NCBI RefSeq assembly: GCF_012926505.1
Contig: NZ_JABBNT010000001.1
Location: forward strand, 248,001-312,000
Reading direction: 5' to 3'
Origin: Pacificispira spongiicola
GTDB taxonomy: Bacteria; Pseudomonadota; Alphaproteobacteria; UBA8366; Aestuariispiraceae
Length of the DNA: 64,000 bases
The position numbers were made by a program, and so were the translations under genes. Shown here one piece after another: positions 35,842 to 44,761 of this stretch (positions are counted from its first letter, which is position 1; every line of letters starts with the position of its first letter). The notes beneath the pieces are model-generated. The model was not told where the DNA came from and did not search any database. It worked only from the letters and a program-made list of their open reading frames with translations.

Positions 35842-36921
35842 ATGTCGGATACAGTAAAAGGAAAGTTTTCCGGTACCACCGGAACTGTTTCGCGCCGTAG
35901 CGTTCTGATGGCGGGTGCCGGTATCGGGGTTACGTTGGCCACCCCCGCGATTTGGCGCGGCGCGCGGGCGGATTCCGGCCTGACCGTGACGTGCTGGGGC
36001 GGCAAATACCGCGACGGCATCGACACGATTTTCGCCAAACCCTTCACGGAAGAAACCGGCATCCCGGTCACGTTGATCGACAATGCGGACCTGGCCAAGA
36101 TGAAGGCCCAGATCGACAGCGGTAACGTCGAATGGGATGTTTTCGATAGCGTCGGCCCGCAGATCATGTCCGGCTCGAAGCAGGGCCTTTGGGAAAAGGT
36201 CGACGAAAGCATCGTCGATCGAAGCGATCTGGCCGCACCCGGCGGCGACGACAATGTCGGCACTTATCTTTTCGGCGGCGGCATCGCATGGGATACTAAT
36301 CGTTTCCCGGACGGCAAACATCCGGTCGACTTCAAGGGCCTTTGGGACGTGGACGCCTTCCCGGGCAGCCGCGGCTTGCGTCCCCGGGTCAGCGAAAACC
36401 TTGAAATGGCGTTGATCGCCGACGGCGTTGCGCCGCATGACCTCTATCCTCTCGACGTCGAGCGCGCCTTCGCCAAAATGGACGAAATCAAACCCGCCGT
36501 GAAAACGTGGATCGAAGCGACACCGCAGACGGTAACGCTGGTTGCCAACGGCGAAATCGATTTCTCCTACAGCTATATCAGCCGTATCCGTCCGGCCCAG
36601 CTCGACGGCAGCACGTTGAATATCTCGATGATGCAGACGCTGAACTCATTGGAATATCTGGCCGTCGCCAAAGGCACGAAAAACCGTGAGGCTGCCATGC
36701 GGTATATCGCCTTCTGCCTGCGCCCGGATCGTCAGGCGGCATTTGCCGAAAAACTGTACTTCACGCCGAACTCCATGGCGGGCCTGGAAGCGGCCAGCCC
36801 GGAAGCGCGGGAATACATGCCGGACATGACGAATCCGAACAACGCGATCCTCGACGATGCGTGGTGGGCGGACAACTACACGGATCTGCAGAACCGTTTC
36901 ACGGAATGGCTTCTGCTCTGA
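35842..36921 (+). CDS. ABC transporter substrate-binding protein, polyamine (PotD) type, Tat signal
   Basis: 359 residues from the ATG at 35842, which has AGGGAGA upstream. Twin-arginine motif VSRRSVLMAGAG, hydrophobic stretch and cleavage near ARADSG (about 42). The mature domain begins LTVTCWGGKYRDGIDTIF. It is a paralogue of the protein at 26097, sharing GKHPVDF, an AFAKMDE stretch and WWADNYTDLQ near the end, but the two differ in the middle, so ligands probably differ. Confidence 0.9.
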   Translation: MSDTVKGKFSGTTGTVSRRSVLMAGAGIGVTLATPAIWRGARADSGLTVTCWGGKYRDGIDTIFAKPFTEETGIPVTLIDNADLAKMKAQIDSGNVEWDVFDSVGPQIMSGSKQGLWEKVDESIVDRSDLAAPGGDDNVGTYLFGGGIAWDTNRFPDGKHPVDFKGLWDVDAFPGSRGLRPRVSENLEMALIADGVAPHDLYPLDVERAFAKMDEIKPAVKTWIEATPQTVTLVANGEIDFSYSYISRIRPAQLDGSTLNISMMQTLNSLEYLAVAKGTKNREAAMRYIAFCLRPDRQAAFAEKLYFTPNSMAGLEAASPEAREYMPDMTNPNNAILDDAWWADNYTDLQNRFTEWLLL

Positions 36922-37042
36922 TTCGCCTCACTGGCCCGGTCGAACTCCGTCTTTGCGCGGACTAGACCGGGCCATTTTTCGCGACATTGTCTTACCCGCA
37001 CTCTGCGGTTTACCCCTGCCCTGCGGCCTTGCGAACAGCCAG

Positions 37043-37864
37043 ATGCTGACACACAAATCGACATTCCTACTGCTGCTGCCGCTGACCGCGATCGTAGCTG
37101 TCTTTTTTCTCTATCCCCTTGGATTGATCGTCTTCAACAGCGTCAATGACGGGGAATGGACGCTGCGTGGTTATGAGGCGTTGTTCAACAGCCGCCTGAT
37201 CGCGATCGTATTGCAGAACACGTTCGAGATCGCCATCGGCGCGACCCTGATCAGCTTGGCGCTCGGCTATCCCATCGCCATGCACTTGGCGCGGCAAACG
37301 CCGAAGCGGCGCGCGCTGTACATGATCATGGTCATGCTGCCGTTCTGGACCAGCATCCTGGTGAAGAGCTTCGCGCTGGCGATCATTCTGGGCGAGAACG
37401 GCCTTATCAATGACTTTCTGGGCCTTTTCTTCGGTCCCGATTTCTTCATCCCGATGATGTTCAATCGCGTCGGCGTGTTCGTCGGGATGGTGAACTATCT
37501 GCTGCCCTTCATGATCCTGCCGATCTTGACGAGCCTGATGTCCCAAGACCCCGCATTGCGGAAAGCCGCAGAAATCATGGGGGCCGGCCCGACTCGGATT
37601 TTCCTGACCATCACCTTGCCGTTGAGCCTGACCGGCGTCATGGCGGGTGTCTTGATGAACGTCGTCCTCTCGCTGGGCATGTATATCACCCCGGCGCTGC
37701 TCGGCGGACGCAAGGACGTGATGATGGCCAACCTGATCGACTTTTACACCCGGAAGACACTGGACTGGCAATTGGCGTCGGCCATCGCTGTCTCGCTGCT
37801 GGTGATTTCGGTCATCCTGGCCGCCTTCCTGCAACGGAGCCGCGGTCGCGGCGCCGCCCTTTAG
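37043..37864 (+). CDS. ABC transporter permease, PotB type
   Basis: 273 residues from the ATG at 37043 (MLTHKSTFLLLLPLTAIVAV); the frame is open further upstream into the previous gene, and the ribosome binding site is weak, so the exact start is uncertain. Six membrane segments, with VMLPFWTSILVKSFAL and EIMGAGPTRIFLTITLPLS as the ATPase-contact loop. It lies 121 bases after the binding-protein gene. Confidence 0.88.
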   Translation: MLTHKSTFLLLLPLTAIVAVFFLYPLGLIVFNSVNDGEWTLRGYEALFNSRLIAIVLQNTFEIAIGATLISLALGYPIAMHLARQTPKRRALYMIMVMLPFWTSILVKSFALAIILGENGLINDFLGLFFGPDFFIPMMFNRVGVFVGMVNYLLPFMILPILTSLMSQDPALRKAAEIMGAGPTRIFLTITLPLSLTGVMAGVLMNVVLSLGMYITPALLGGRKDVMMANLIDFYTRKTLDWQLASAIAVSLLVISVILAAFLQRSRGRGAAL

Positions 37865-37883
37865 TCCGACGGGAGCTGATGCA

Positions 37884-38702
37884 ATGAGCGACAAACTGTC
37901 CCCCGGCGGCCTGATTCGGCTGTACCGTCTTTCCGGCGGTGCCGTCGCCGTCGTCGGTTATCTTTTCCTGATCCTGCCGAGCGTGATCGTCATCCCGATT
38001 TCGTTCGGTGGACGGGGGGAACTCACCTTTCCTCCACGGGCCTTTTCCTGGGACCTCTATGCCGATTTCTTCACCGATCCGGCCTGGTGGGGAACCGCCG
38101 TGCAAAGCCTTCAGGTCGCGACACTGACGACGATCCTTGCGGTCGTTCTGGCGGCACCCGCTTCCTATGCCCTGGTGCGCGGTACCTTTCCGGGCAAGCA
38201 GGTCCTGTCCATCGTCCTGCTGAGCCCGATCCTCATTCCGCTTATCGTATTGGGACTGGGGCTGTACCTGCATTTCGCGTCCCTCGGTATCGTGGGATCG
38301 ACCCTGTCCCTGGTCCTGGCACATACGGTTTTGGTGACACCGTTCGTCATGGTTTCCATCAGTTCCGGGCTGCGCCATATCGATCCGGCCCTGGAACGCG
38401 CGGCGACTATTATGGGCGCGGGGCATATAACGATCTTTTTCGGTGTCGTGTTTCCGCAGATCAAGGCGTCCATCGCCGTTGGCGCCCTGTTCGCCTTCCT
38501 CATCTCCTTCGACGAGGTGATCGTCGCCTACTTCATCAGCGGCGCCGACACCATGACATTGCCGGTCAAAATGTTCAGCGCCATCCGTTGGGAAATTTCC
38601 CCGGTCATCGCCGCGGTTTCGACATTGCTGACCGCCCTGTCCCTGGTGTTCTGCGTCGCCATCATGTTCCTGCAAAAGCAAGATAATGGGAGTTCCCAAT
38701 GA
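37884..38702 (+). CDS. ABC transporter permease, PotC type
   Basis: 272 residues, six membrane segments. The EAA-type loop is ERAATIMGAGHITIFFGVVF, and the C-terminal SFDEVIVAYFISGADTMTLP is the PotC hallmark. It follows the PotB-type gene by 19 bases and its stop overlaps the start of the acyl-CoA ligase gene by four bases, so transport and ligase are translationally coupled. Confidence 0.9.
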   Translation: MSDKLSPGGLIRLYRLSGGAVAVVGYLFLILPSVIVIPISFGGRGELTFPPRAFSWDLYADFFTDPAWWGTAVQSLQVATLTTILAVVLAAPASYALVRGTFPGKQVLSIVLLSPILIPLIVLGLGLYLHFASLGIVGSTLSLVLAHTVLVTPFVMVSISSGLRHIDPALERAATIMGAGHITIFFGVVFPQIKASIAVGALFAFLISFDEVIVAYFISGADTMTLPVKMFSAIRWEISPVIAAVSTLLTALSLVFCVAIMFLQKQDNGSSQ

Positions 38703-40354
38703 CGGAATCCGTCGCCCGCCAAGAGGCGATCCCTGACGCCGCCACACGCCGCCGCCTTGTCGAGGCCATGCCGCTTCCCGCCAATATTCAGGCCCTTGTG
38801 GACTCGGCGGTCGAAGACGCCGGTGACCGGACCGTCTGGACCTTTTTCGACGAGGATGAGAGCCTAACCTACCGTGCAATGCGGGACACGGTGGCGCGGC
38901 TGGCGCATGCCTTCCGCGCGCACGGCATCCACAAGGGAACGCATGTCGCGGTCATGTTGCCGAATATCCCCGCATGGCCGCTGAGTTGGCTGGCGATCGG
39001 TTATATCGGGGCCGTGACGGTGCCGGTGAACGCGGCATATCGGCCACGCGAACTGGCTTACGTATTGAACGACAGCGACGCCGAATACCTGATCATCGGA
39101 ACCGAGCAATTGGCCGTGTATCGCGAAGCCCGGTCTGAAAACCTCATCGCATTGCCAGAGGACCGGTTGATCCTGGTCGGGGACGATGAGCAAGGGGTGG
39201 AATCCTGGCAACGGATGTTGGACGATGCATCCGACGGGCCGTTTCACGCTGTGGAACCTGTCGGGCACGACGATCTTTTGAACATCCAATATACGTCCGG
39301 CACGACGGGGTTTCCGAAAGGCTGCATGCTGACGCAACGCTATTGGATTCAGGCCGGACTGGTAAATGCATTCCGGGACGGGTTGTCCTATCGCAATCTT
39401 CTGGCCTCGACGCCGTTCTTTTATATGGATCCGCAATGGATTCTGCTGATGACGCTCTATCACCGAGGCACCCTGTTCGTCGCGCGGCGGCAGAGCACGA
39501 GCCGTTTCCTCGGCTGGTTGCGCGACTACCACATCAATTTCTGCCTTATGCCGGTCGTCATGATGAAGCAGCCGGAACTACCGGACGACGGCGTGAACGA
39601 AGTCGTGCGCGCCAATGTCTATGTGATGCCGCCCGCCCTGCACCACCCCTTCGAAGAACGGTTTCACGTCACCGCGCGGGAAGCCTTCGGCATGACAGAG
39701 GTTGGGCCGACCATGTTCGTCCCGGCGGAAGCCTCCGACATGGTCGGGTCCGGGTCCTGCGGCATGCCCGGTCCGTTCCGGGAATGCCGCGTCGTCGGCG
39801 AAGACGGGCGCCCCCTACCCGTCGGCGAGATCGGCGAGTTGCAGATCAAGGGGCCGGGTATGTTGCTCGGTTATTATAAACGGCCAGAAGCGACGGCGGC
39901 GGCGCTGGACGGTGGATGGTTCCATACCGGCGATCTGGCGCGCACCGACGCACGTGGATTCTTCTATATTGTCGGGCGCAACAAGGACATGATCCGGCGC
40001 GCGGCGGAAAACATCGCGGCGAAGGAAGTGGAAGCCGTCCTGATGGCCCATCAGGATGTCGTTGAGGTCGCGGCCATCCCCGTGCCGGACGATATCCGCG
40101 GCGAGGAAGTGAAGGCCTGTATCGTCCTGCGAGAAGCCCTGCGGTCCGACCGACGACCGGTGGATACTCTGACCGCGCTGATCGATCATTGCCGCGAGCG
40201 GCTGGCACCGTTCAAAGTGCCGCGCTATTACGAATTCCGGGAATCGCTCCCCAAGACCGCCTCCCTGAAAATCGCCAAACAAACGTTGAAAGACGAAAAA
40301 TCAGATCTTCGCACGGGGTCCTTCGACCGCGTGGAAGGCAGATGGCTCGGTTGA
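38699..40354 (+). CDS. AMP-forming acyl-CoA synthetase/ligase (CaiC-like)
   Basis: 551 residues, ANL superfamily. Motifs: P-loop-like YTSGTTGFPKGC (about 199-210), AFGMTEVGPT in the A5 region, HTGDLARTD (A7), VGRNKDMIRRAAENIAAKEVE (split around the hinge) and the C-terminal lysine region LPKTASLKIAKQ. The enzyme activates a carboxylate as acyl-AMP and then acyl-CoA; the closest familiar relatives are crotonobetaine/carnitine-CoA ligases. Its gene lies inside a transporter operon, between permease and ATPase genes, which suggests the imported compound is activated directly by CoA ligation. Confidence 0.88.
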   Translation: MTESVARQEAIPDAATRRRLVEAMPLPANIQALVDSAVEDAGDRTVWTFFDEDESLTYRAMRDTVARLAHAFRAHGIHKGTHVAVMLPNIPAWPLSWLAIGYIGAVTVPVNAAYRPRELAYVLNDSDAEYLIIGTEQLAVYREARSENLIALPEDRLILVGDDEQGVESWQRMLDDASDGPFHAVEPVGHDDLLNIQYTSGTTGFPKGCMLTQRYWIQAGLVNAFRDGLSYRNLLASTPFFYMDPQWILLMTLYHRGTLFVARRQSTSRFLGWLRDYHINFCLMPVVMMKQPELPDDGVNEVVRANVYVMPPALHHPFEERFHVTAREAFGMTEVGPTMFVPAEASDMVGSGSCGMPGPFRECRVVGEDGRPLPVGEIGELQIKGPGMLLGYYKRPEATAAALDGGWFHTGDLARTDARGFFYIVGRNKDMIRRAAENIAAKEVEAVLMAHQDVVEVAAIPVPDDIRGEEVKACIVLREALRSDRRPVDTLTALIDHCRERLAPFKVPRYYEFRESLPKTASLKIAKQTLKDEKSDLRTGSFDRVEGRWLG

Positions 40355-40372
40355 TAGGAAAGAGAACCGTCG

Positions 40373-41962
40373 ATGTCTCACAGTGGATATGACGCAGTAA
40401 TCGTCGGTGGGGGCCATAACGCCCTCGTATGCGGCGCCTATATGGCCCGCGCCGGTAAACGGGTATTGGTCCTCGAACGCCGCACCATGATCGGCGGCGC
40501 CGCAGTGTCGGAAGAGGTTTGGCCCGGCTACAAGGTTTCCATCGCCTCCTTCGTCATGGCCCTGTTGCAGCCGAAGGTGATCCTGGACCTGGAATTGAAG
40601 AAATACGGGTTGGAAGTGCTTCCGGCCCCGCCGCTTTTCATGCCGTTGCCCGACGGTCGGTCCGTCACGTTCTGGCCGGACCAAGAAAAGATGCGCGATG
40701 AGATCGCCCGCATTTCCCCGGCGGACGGCAGCGTCTATCTCGATTATCGCAAGCACATGGAAGGCTTGGCCCCCTACCTGCAGCGACTGATCTGGGAAAC
40801 TCCGCCGAATGTCGGGTCCCGACGCCCCAAAGATCTGCTGGCCCTGCTGAAACTAGCCGTTCGATACTGGGATATCGGGCCGAAATTCTACGATTTCTAC
40901 GATGTCCTGACGCAAAGCGCCTATGACTTCCTGGGGCGTTGGTTCGAAAACGATACGGTCAAGGCAATGCTGTCCTACTATGCCGGCGGCGGCGGCGGCA
41001 ACGGATCGCCGAAGACGCCGACGACAGCATACGCCTTGCTGCGCCCCTATGTGCGGGACCACGGCACGGCGGCGGGCGGCGCGGGTTTCGTCCGCGGCGG
41101 TATGGGCGGGATATCCGATGCGATCGCCGCATCAGGTCGCGCTTATGGACTGGAGATCCGCACCGATGCCGAGGTGCACAGGATCATCCTGGAGAACGAA
41201 CAGGCGACCGGGGTCGAATTGGCATCGGGCGAGCGGATCATGGCCAGTGCCGTCATCGCGAACGCCGATGCCAAAACAACCTTCCTGAAACTGATCGGGA
41301 AGGATGCCCTGCCTATCGACTTCGCGGCTGCGATCCAAAGCTTCCGCACCACCTCTTCCGTATTCAAGGTCAATCTGGCGGTTTCCGAACTGCCGCGTTA
41401 CACGGCTTTCGATCCAAAAACCGCCGGTTTCGACTATCCCGTTCAGGTGCGCATCGGGTCGAGCATCGACTATCTGGAACGCGCCTTCGACGATTCGAAA
41501 TATGGCGGGATCGCGCGTAACCCCTTGATGACCGTCATGGCCCCCAGTGTCCTGGACAGCACCGTCGCACCGCCCGGCATGCATCTGTTGAGCATTTTCG
41601 GCGGCCATGTCGCCTATGACCTGAAGGACATGGATTGGGAGACCGGCCGGGAGGTCCTTTACGATCGGGTGATGGACACGCTCGAGACCTATGCGCCGGG
41701 AATGCGCCAACGCGTCGTGCATCGCCAGATACTCGCCCCGCCGGACTTCGAGCGCATCCTGTCCCTACCCGGCGGCCATGTGCATCACGGCGACATTACC
41801 GTCGATCAGATTTTCTTCCGCCGCCCGGCACCGGGTTACGCGGATTACCGAACCCCCTTCAAGAACCTTTACCTGGCCAGCGCTTCTGTACATCCGGGCG
41901 GCGGCGTGACCGGTGTGCCGGGTCACAACGCCGCAAAAGTAATCCTGGGAGACCTGAAATGA
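40373..41962 (+). CDS. FAD-dependent oxidoreductase, CrtI/PYROXD2 type (COG1233)
   Basis: 529 residues. The N-terminal dinucleotide fold is VGGGHNALVCGAY (about 11-23) followed by GKRVLVLERRTMIGGAA. The C-terminus has the closing FAD motif ASVHPGGGVTGVPGHNAAK. This group is named after phytoene desaturase but most bacterial members are not carotenoid enzymes, and no carotenoid genes are nearby. Its position after a CoA ligase suggests oxidation or desaturation of the acyl-CoA or amine. The stop overlaps the ATPase start by four bases. Confidence 0.85.
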   Translation: MSHSGYDAVIVGGGHNALVCGAYMARAGKRVLVLERRTMIGGAAVSEEVWPGYKVSIASFVMALLQPKVILDLELKKYGLEVLPAPPLFMPLPDGRSVTFWPDQEKMRDEIARISPADGSVYLDYRKHMEGLAPYLQRLIWETPPNVGSRRPKDLLALLKLAVRYWDIGPKFYDFYDVLTQSAYDFLGRWFENDTVKAMLSYYAGGGGGNGSPKTPTTAYALLRPYVRDHGTAAGGAGFVRGGMGGISDAIAASGRAYGLEIRTDAEVHRIILENEQATGVELASGERIMASAVIANADAKTTFLKLIGKDALPIDFAAAIQSFRTTSSVFKVNLAVSELPRYTAFDPKTAGFDYPVQVRIGSSIDYLERAFDDSKYGGIARNPLMTVMAPSVLDSTVAPPGMHLLSIFGGHVAYDLKDMDWETGREVLYDRVMDTLETYAPGMRQRVVHRQILAPPDFERILSLPGGHVHHGDITVDQIFFRRPAPGYADYRTPFKNLYLASASVHPGGGVTGVPGHNAAKVILGDLK

Positions 41963-43065
41963 CTTTGACCGCCCCCGACGCTGCGGATGCGATGGTCACG
42001 CTGAAAGGCGTGAGCAAGAGTTTCGGCACGGTGGAAGCCTTGAAGGCCGTGGACCTATCCGTTCCGAAGGGCCAGTTCTTCAGTCTGCTTGGGCCGAGCG
42101 GGTCCGGCAAGACGACCTTGCTGAACCTGATATCCGGCAGTTTCAAACCGACCGCGGGCCGGGTGTTCATCGACGGTCAGGACGCGACCGACCTTCATGC
42201 CAGCAAACGCGGTCTGGGCATGGTGTTTCAGCACTATGCCCTGATGCCGCATATGTCGATCTTCGACAATATCGCCTTTCCATTGAAAATCCGGAAAGTA
42301 CCCAGCGCCGAAATCAAGCGCCGCGTCGAGGAAGTGTTGGAGCTTGTGCATCTGCCGGGCGTCGGCGACCGCCGACCGAAGGAACTATCCGGCGGTCAGC
42401 AACAGCGTGTCTCCCTGGCCCGGTGCATTGTCTACCGCCCGTCGCTTATCCTGATGGACGAACCGTTGGGGGCTTTGGACAAGAAGCTGCGCAAGGAAAT
42501 GCAGCTCGAAATCAGTCGTTTGCACCGCGAGCTCGGCATCACCATGGTGTATGTCACTCATGACCAGGAAGAAGCCCTGACCATGTCGGATCAGATCGTC
42601 GTCATGCGCGACGGGCAGATTGAACAGATCGGCACAGCGGAAGAGCTGTATTTTCGGCCGGCCAATCCGTACACCGCCGACTTCATCGGTGATTCCAATT
42701 TGATCCCGGGCCGTGTCAGCGCCTTGAACGGATCCGTTCAGGTCGCGTTGCAAGACGGCGGCACAATCGCCGCATTGTCGGAAGAAGGACTGTCCGTCGG
42801 CGACGGCGTTCAAATCCTGATCCGCCCGGAAAGCGCGATCGTGCAGAAGGCGGATACGGCGTCCGACATGCCAGGATTGACCGGAGAGTTGACCGACACG
42901 ATGGTCTTCGGTGCCGTCGTGAAGCATTTCATTCGCCTACCGAACGGGCGCATGTTCGAAGCGACGGAAATCAACCGCCGCGGCTTGGAACGCTTGGCCT
43001 TGGGTGCACAGGTTCGGGTGTCCTGGCGGGTCGAGGACGGCCTCGTGTTACGGAACAGGGTATAG
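41959..43065 (+). CDS. ABC transporter ATP-binding protein, PotA type
   Basis: 368 residues from the ATG at 41959 (MTLTAPDAADAMV), overlapping the previous stop. ABC domain: Walker A GPSGSGKTT, Q-loop VFQHYALMPHM, signature LSGGQQQR, Walker B LILMDEPLGALD, H-loop VTHDQEEA; then a TOBE domain with ILIRPESAIV. It completes the transporter whose binding protein and permeases are encoded about 5 kb earlier in the same operon. The separation by two metabolic genes is unusual for this transporter type. Confidence 0.92.
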   Translation: MTLTAPDAADAMVTLKGVSKSFGTVEALKAVDLSVPKGQFFSLLGPSGSGKTTLLNLISGSFKPTAGRVFIDGQDATDLHASKRGLGMVFQHYALMPHMSIFDNIAFPLKIRKVPSAEIKRRVEEVLELVHLPGVGDRRPKELSGGQQQRVSLARCIVYRPSLILMDEPLGALDKKLRKEMQLEISRLHRELGITMVYVTHDQEEALTMSDQIVVMRDGQIEQIGTAEELYFRPANPYTADFIGDSNLIPGRVSALNGSVQVALQDGGTIAALSEEGLSVGDGVQILIRPESAIVQKADTASDMPGLTGELTDTMVFGAVVKHFIRLPNGRMFEATEINRRGLERLALGAQVRVSWRVEDGLVLRNRV

Positions 43066-43074
43066 GCGGCCCGT

Positions 43075-43932
43075 ATGATCATCGATTTTTCGAGCCGTCC
43101 GCCGCTGCCCGCCTTCAATCCGCGGGCTGGACATCTCCAGAACTACCGACGCGTCTATCGCAATAGCGAAAGTCAGGTCGACCGGGACATCGGCGACGAC
43201 GCCTTTGCCGATTACCTCGCCATGTATGACGCAATGGGCGCCCATCATATCGTGTTGAAGGCGCGGGACCTGGAGACCACGTTCGGTTTTAAAATTCCGA
43301 ACGAGGCCGTGGCCGACCTGTGCCGCCGCTATCCGGGTCGGTTCATCGGTTTTGCCGGAGTCGATCCGCACAAAGGCCGGGCCGCGCTCGACGAATTGGA
43401 TCATGCGGTCAAGGAACTCGGCCTGCGCGGGCTGAACGTCCAGTGTTTCGAACATCGCCTGCCGATCGACGATCCCAAGCTTTTCCGGCTGTACGAGAAA
43501 TGTGTCGAGCTGGATATTCCGGTCAACATCCATTGCGGCACGAATTTTTCACTGCAAAGCGAGATGCGCTTTGGCCAGCCGCTACTACTGGACTCGGTAC
43601 TGACCGCATTACCGGAATTGCGTGTCTGCGCCTCGCCGCCGGGTTGGCCCTGGGTGCATGAATTGCTGGCCGTGGCGTGGCGGCATCCGAACTTGTGGAT
43701 CGGTGTTCTGGCAGTGCGCCAGAAACTGCTCGCCGTGACCGGTTCCGGATACGAACCACTGCTGACATATGGAAAAGGGATCCTCGCCGACCGAATGATT
43801 TTCGGCTCTTCCTATCCGATGATGCCGGTCGACCGCTGTATCGCGGAAATCAAATCGCTGGGCCTGGATGCGGATGTCGAACGAAAATGGGTATACGGAA
43901 ATGCCGCTCACTTCTTGGATATTGAAACTTAG
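43075..43932 (+). CDS. Amidohydrolase-2 family protein with most metal ligands replaced
   Basis: 285 residues, TIM-barrel of the ACMSD/PF04909 group by overall pattern: the strand 1 start MIIDF, FAGVDPHKGRAALDELDH, LGLRGLNVQ, VNIHCGT, PPGWPWVHELLAVA, FGSSYPMMPVDR and the closing GNAAHFL. The usual H-x-H after strand 1 is FSS (5-7), the histidine before the PGWPW segment is absent, and the Asp of the FGSDYP motif is Ser246. Only His153 of the expected set remains. Either the protein is a metal-free lyase/hydrolase or a non-catalytic relative. Last gene of the operon, 10 bases after the ATPase gene. Confidence 0.78.
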   Translation: MIIDFSSRPPLPAFNPRAGHLQNYRRVYRNSESQVDRDIGDDAFADYLAMYDAMGAHHIVLKARDLETTFGFKIPNEAVADLCRRYPGRFIGFAGVDPHKGRAALDELDHAVKELGLRGLNVQCFEHRLPIDDPKLFRLYEKCVELDIPVNIHCGTNFSLQSEMRFGQPLLLDSVLTALPELRVCASPPGWPWVHELLAVAWRHPNLWIGVLAVRQKLLAVTGSGYEPLLTYGKGILADRMIFGSSYPMMPVDRCIAEIKSLGLDADVERKWVYGNAAHFLDIET

Positions 43933-44133
43933 ATGGTCGAGGTTAATTTTGTTATTGGGGTTTTATCGTTTATCGAATGATCTCTTCGGATGAACAGACA
44001 TTCTTTATCCGGCACCTCCTTTACCACAATGCACGTTGTCGGGATTCTGAGTGTCCAGATCAGCATCTATTTCCTCTTTCACTGCGCTCGATAACTGCCG
44101 ATTTTTGGGATCCCTAACAAGCAAACAACACGC

Positions 44134-44736
44134 TCATAACTTGTTATATAACGTTAAAACGCCCGTTTTGAGGGTCCATTCATCTACGCGTTCCACTTCT
44201 TCAGGAACCAGCCCAAAGAAACCAAATACCTGATCGCCAACACAGTGCGTCAGCACCAATAAAAGGATCCGAATTATCAATGTTACTCTGTTTTTGGGCG
44301 CCCCCCCATCATCTTCAATAAAAACAACGTTCCCCTTTCCAAAAAGGGTAAAAAACTGTGCATAATGCCCACCAACATATATTTTTCTACACCCTGAACT
44401 AATGTCATTTTTTATAATTACCTCACCACTATTATAATCCAGGAACCCCTTGCACCAAAAAAACTCACGAAAAACTTTGACTGACCTAAATGAATAAGCA
44501 ACAAAAACCCTAGAAAAAATCATAAACAAAACTATTTTAAGAAAAAAATTGAAATCAATGTTAATTTCTTTAAACATCCATCCAGATATAGTTAGAGGTA
44601 TATTATACAGCCGGAACATATAAAAAGTAAAAATAAGTAAAATAGGAACAAATAGTGTGGGAACCCACATCAACAAAAACGCATTTATATTTCGGAATCC
44701 AACTGGATCATCATTTTTCTTTGTCATCGCACCCAT
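44134..44736 (-). CDS. Unknown membrane protein, AT-rich
   Basis: About 200 residues from the ATG at 44736 (MGAMTKKNDD); 44727, 44751 and 44787 are other possible starts. Two strongly hydrophobic segments near the N-terminus (about 20-45 and 55-80), then a mixed part with VFIEDDGGAP and a hydrophobic stretch IIRILLLVLTHCVG near the C-terminus. No family recognised. Base composition is far more AT-rich than the surrounding genes, with many AAA/ATA codons, indicating recent transfer. It lies directly downstream of the HlyC-type remnant in the same direction. Confidence 0.65.
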   Translation of the reverse strand: MGAMTKKNDDPVGFRNINAFLLMWVPTLFVPILLIFTFYMFRLYNIPLTISGWMFKEINIDFNFFLKIVLFMIFSRVFVAYSFRSVKVFREFFWCKGFLDYNSGEVIIKNDISSGCRKIYVGGHYAQFFTLFGKGNVVFIEDDGGAPKNRVTLIIRILLLVLTHCVGDQVFGFFGLVPEEVERVDEWTLKTGVLTLYNKL

Positions 44737-44761
44737 ACCAGAAAATTCCATGGCTGACGCC

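Noticed and set aside
40373-41962. Carotenoid phytoene desaturase
   Set aside because: Only the general FAD fold is shared; no carotenoid synthesis genes are present and the gene is locked in a transporter operon.
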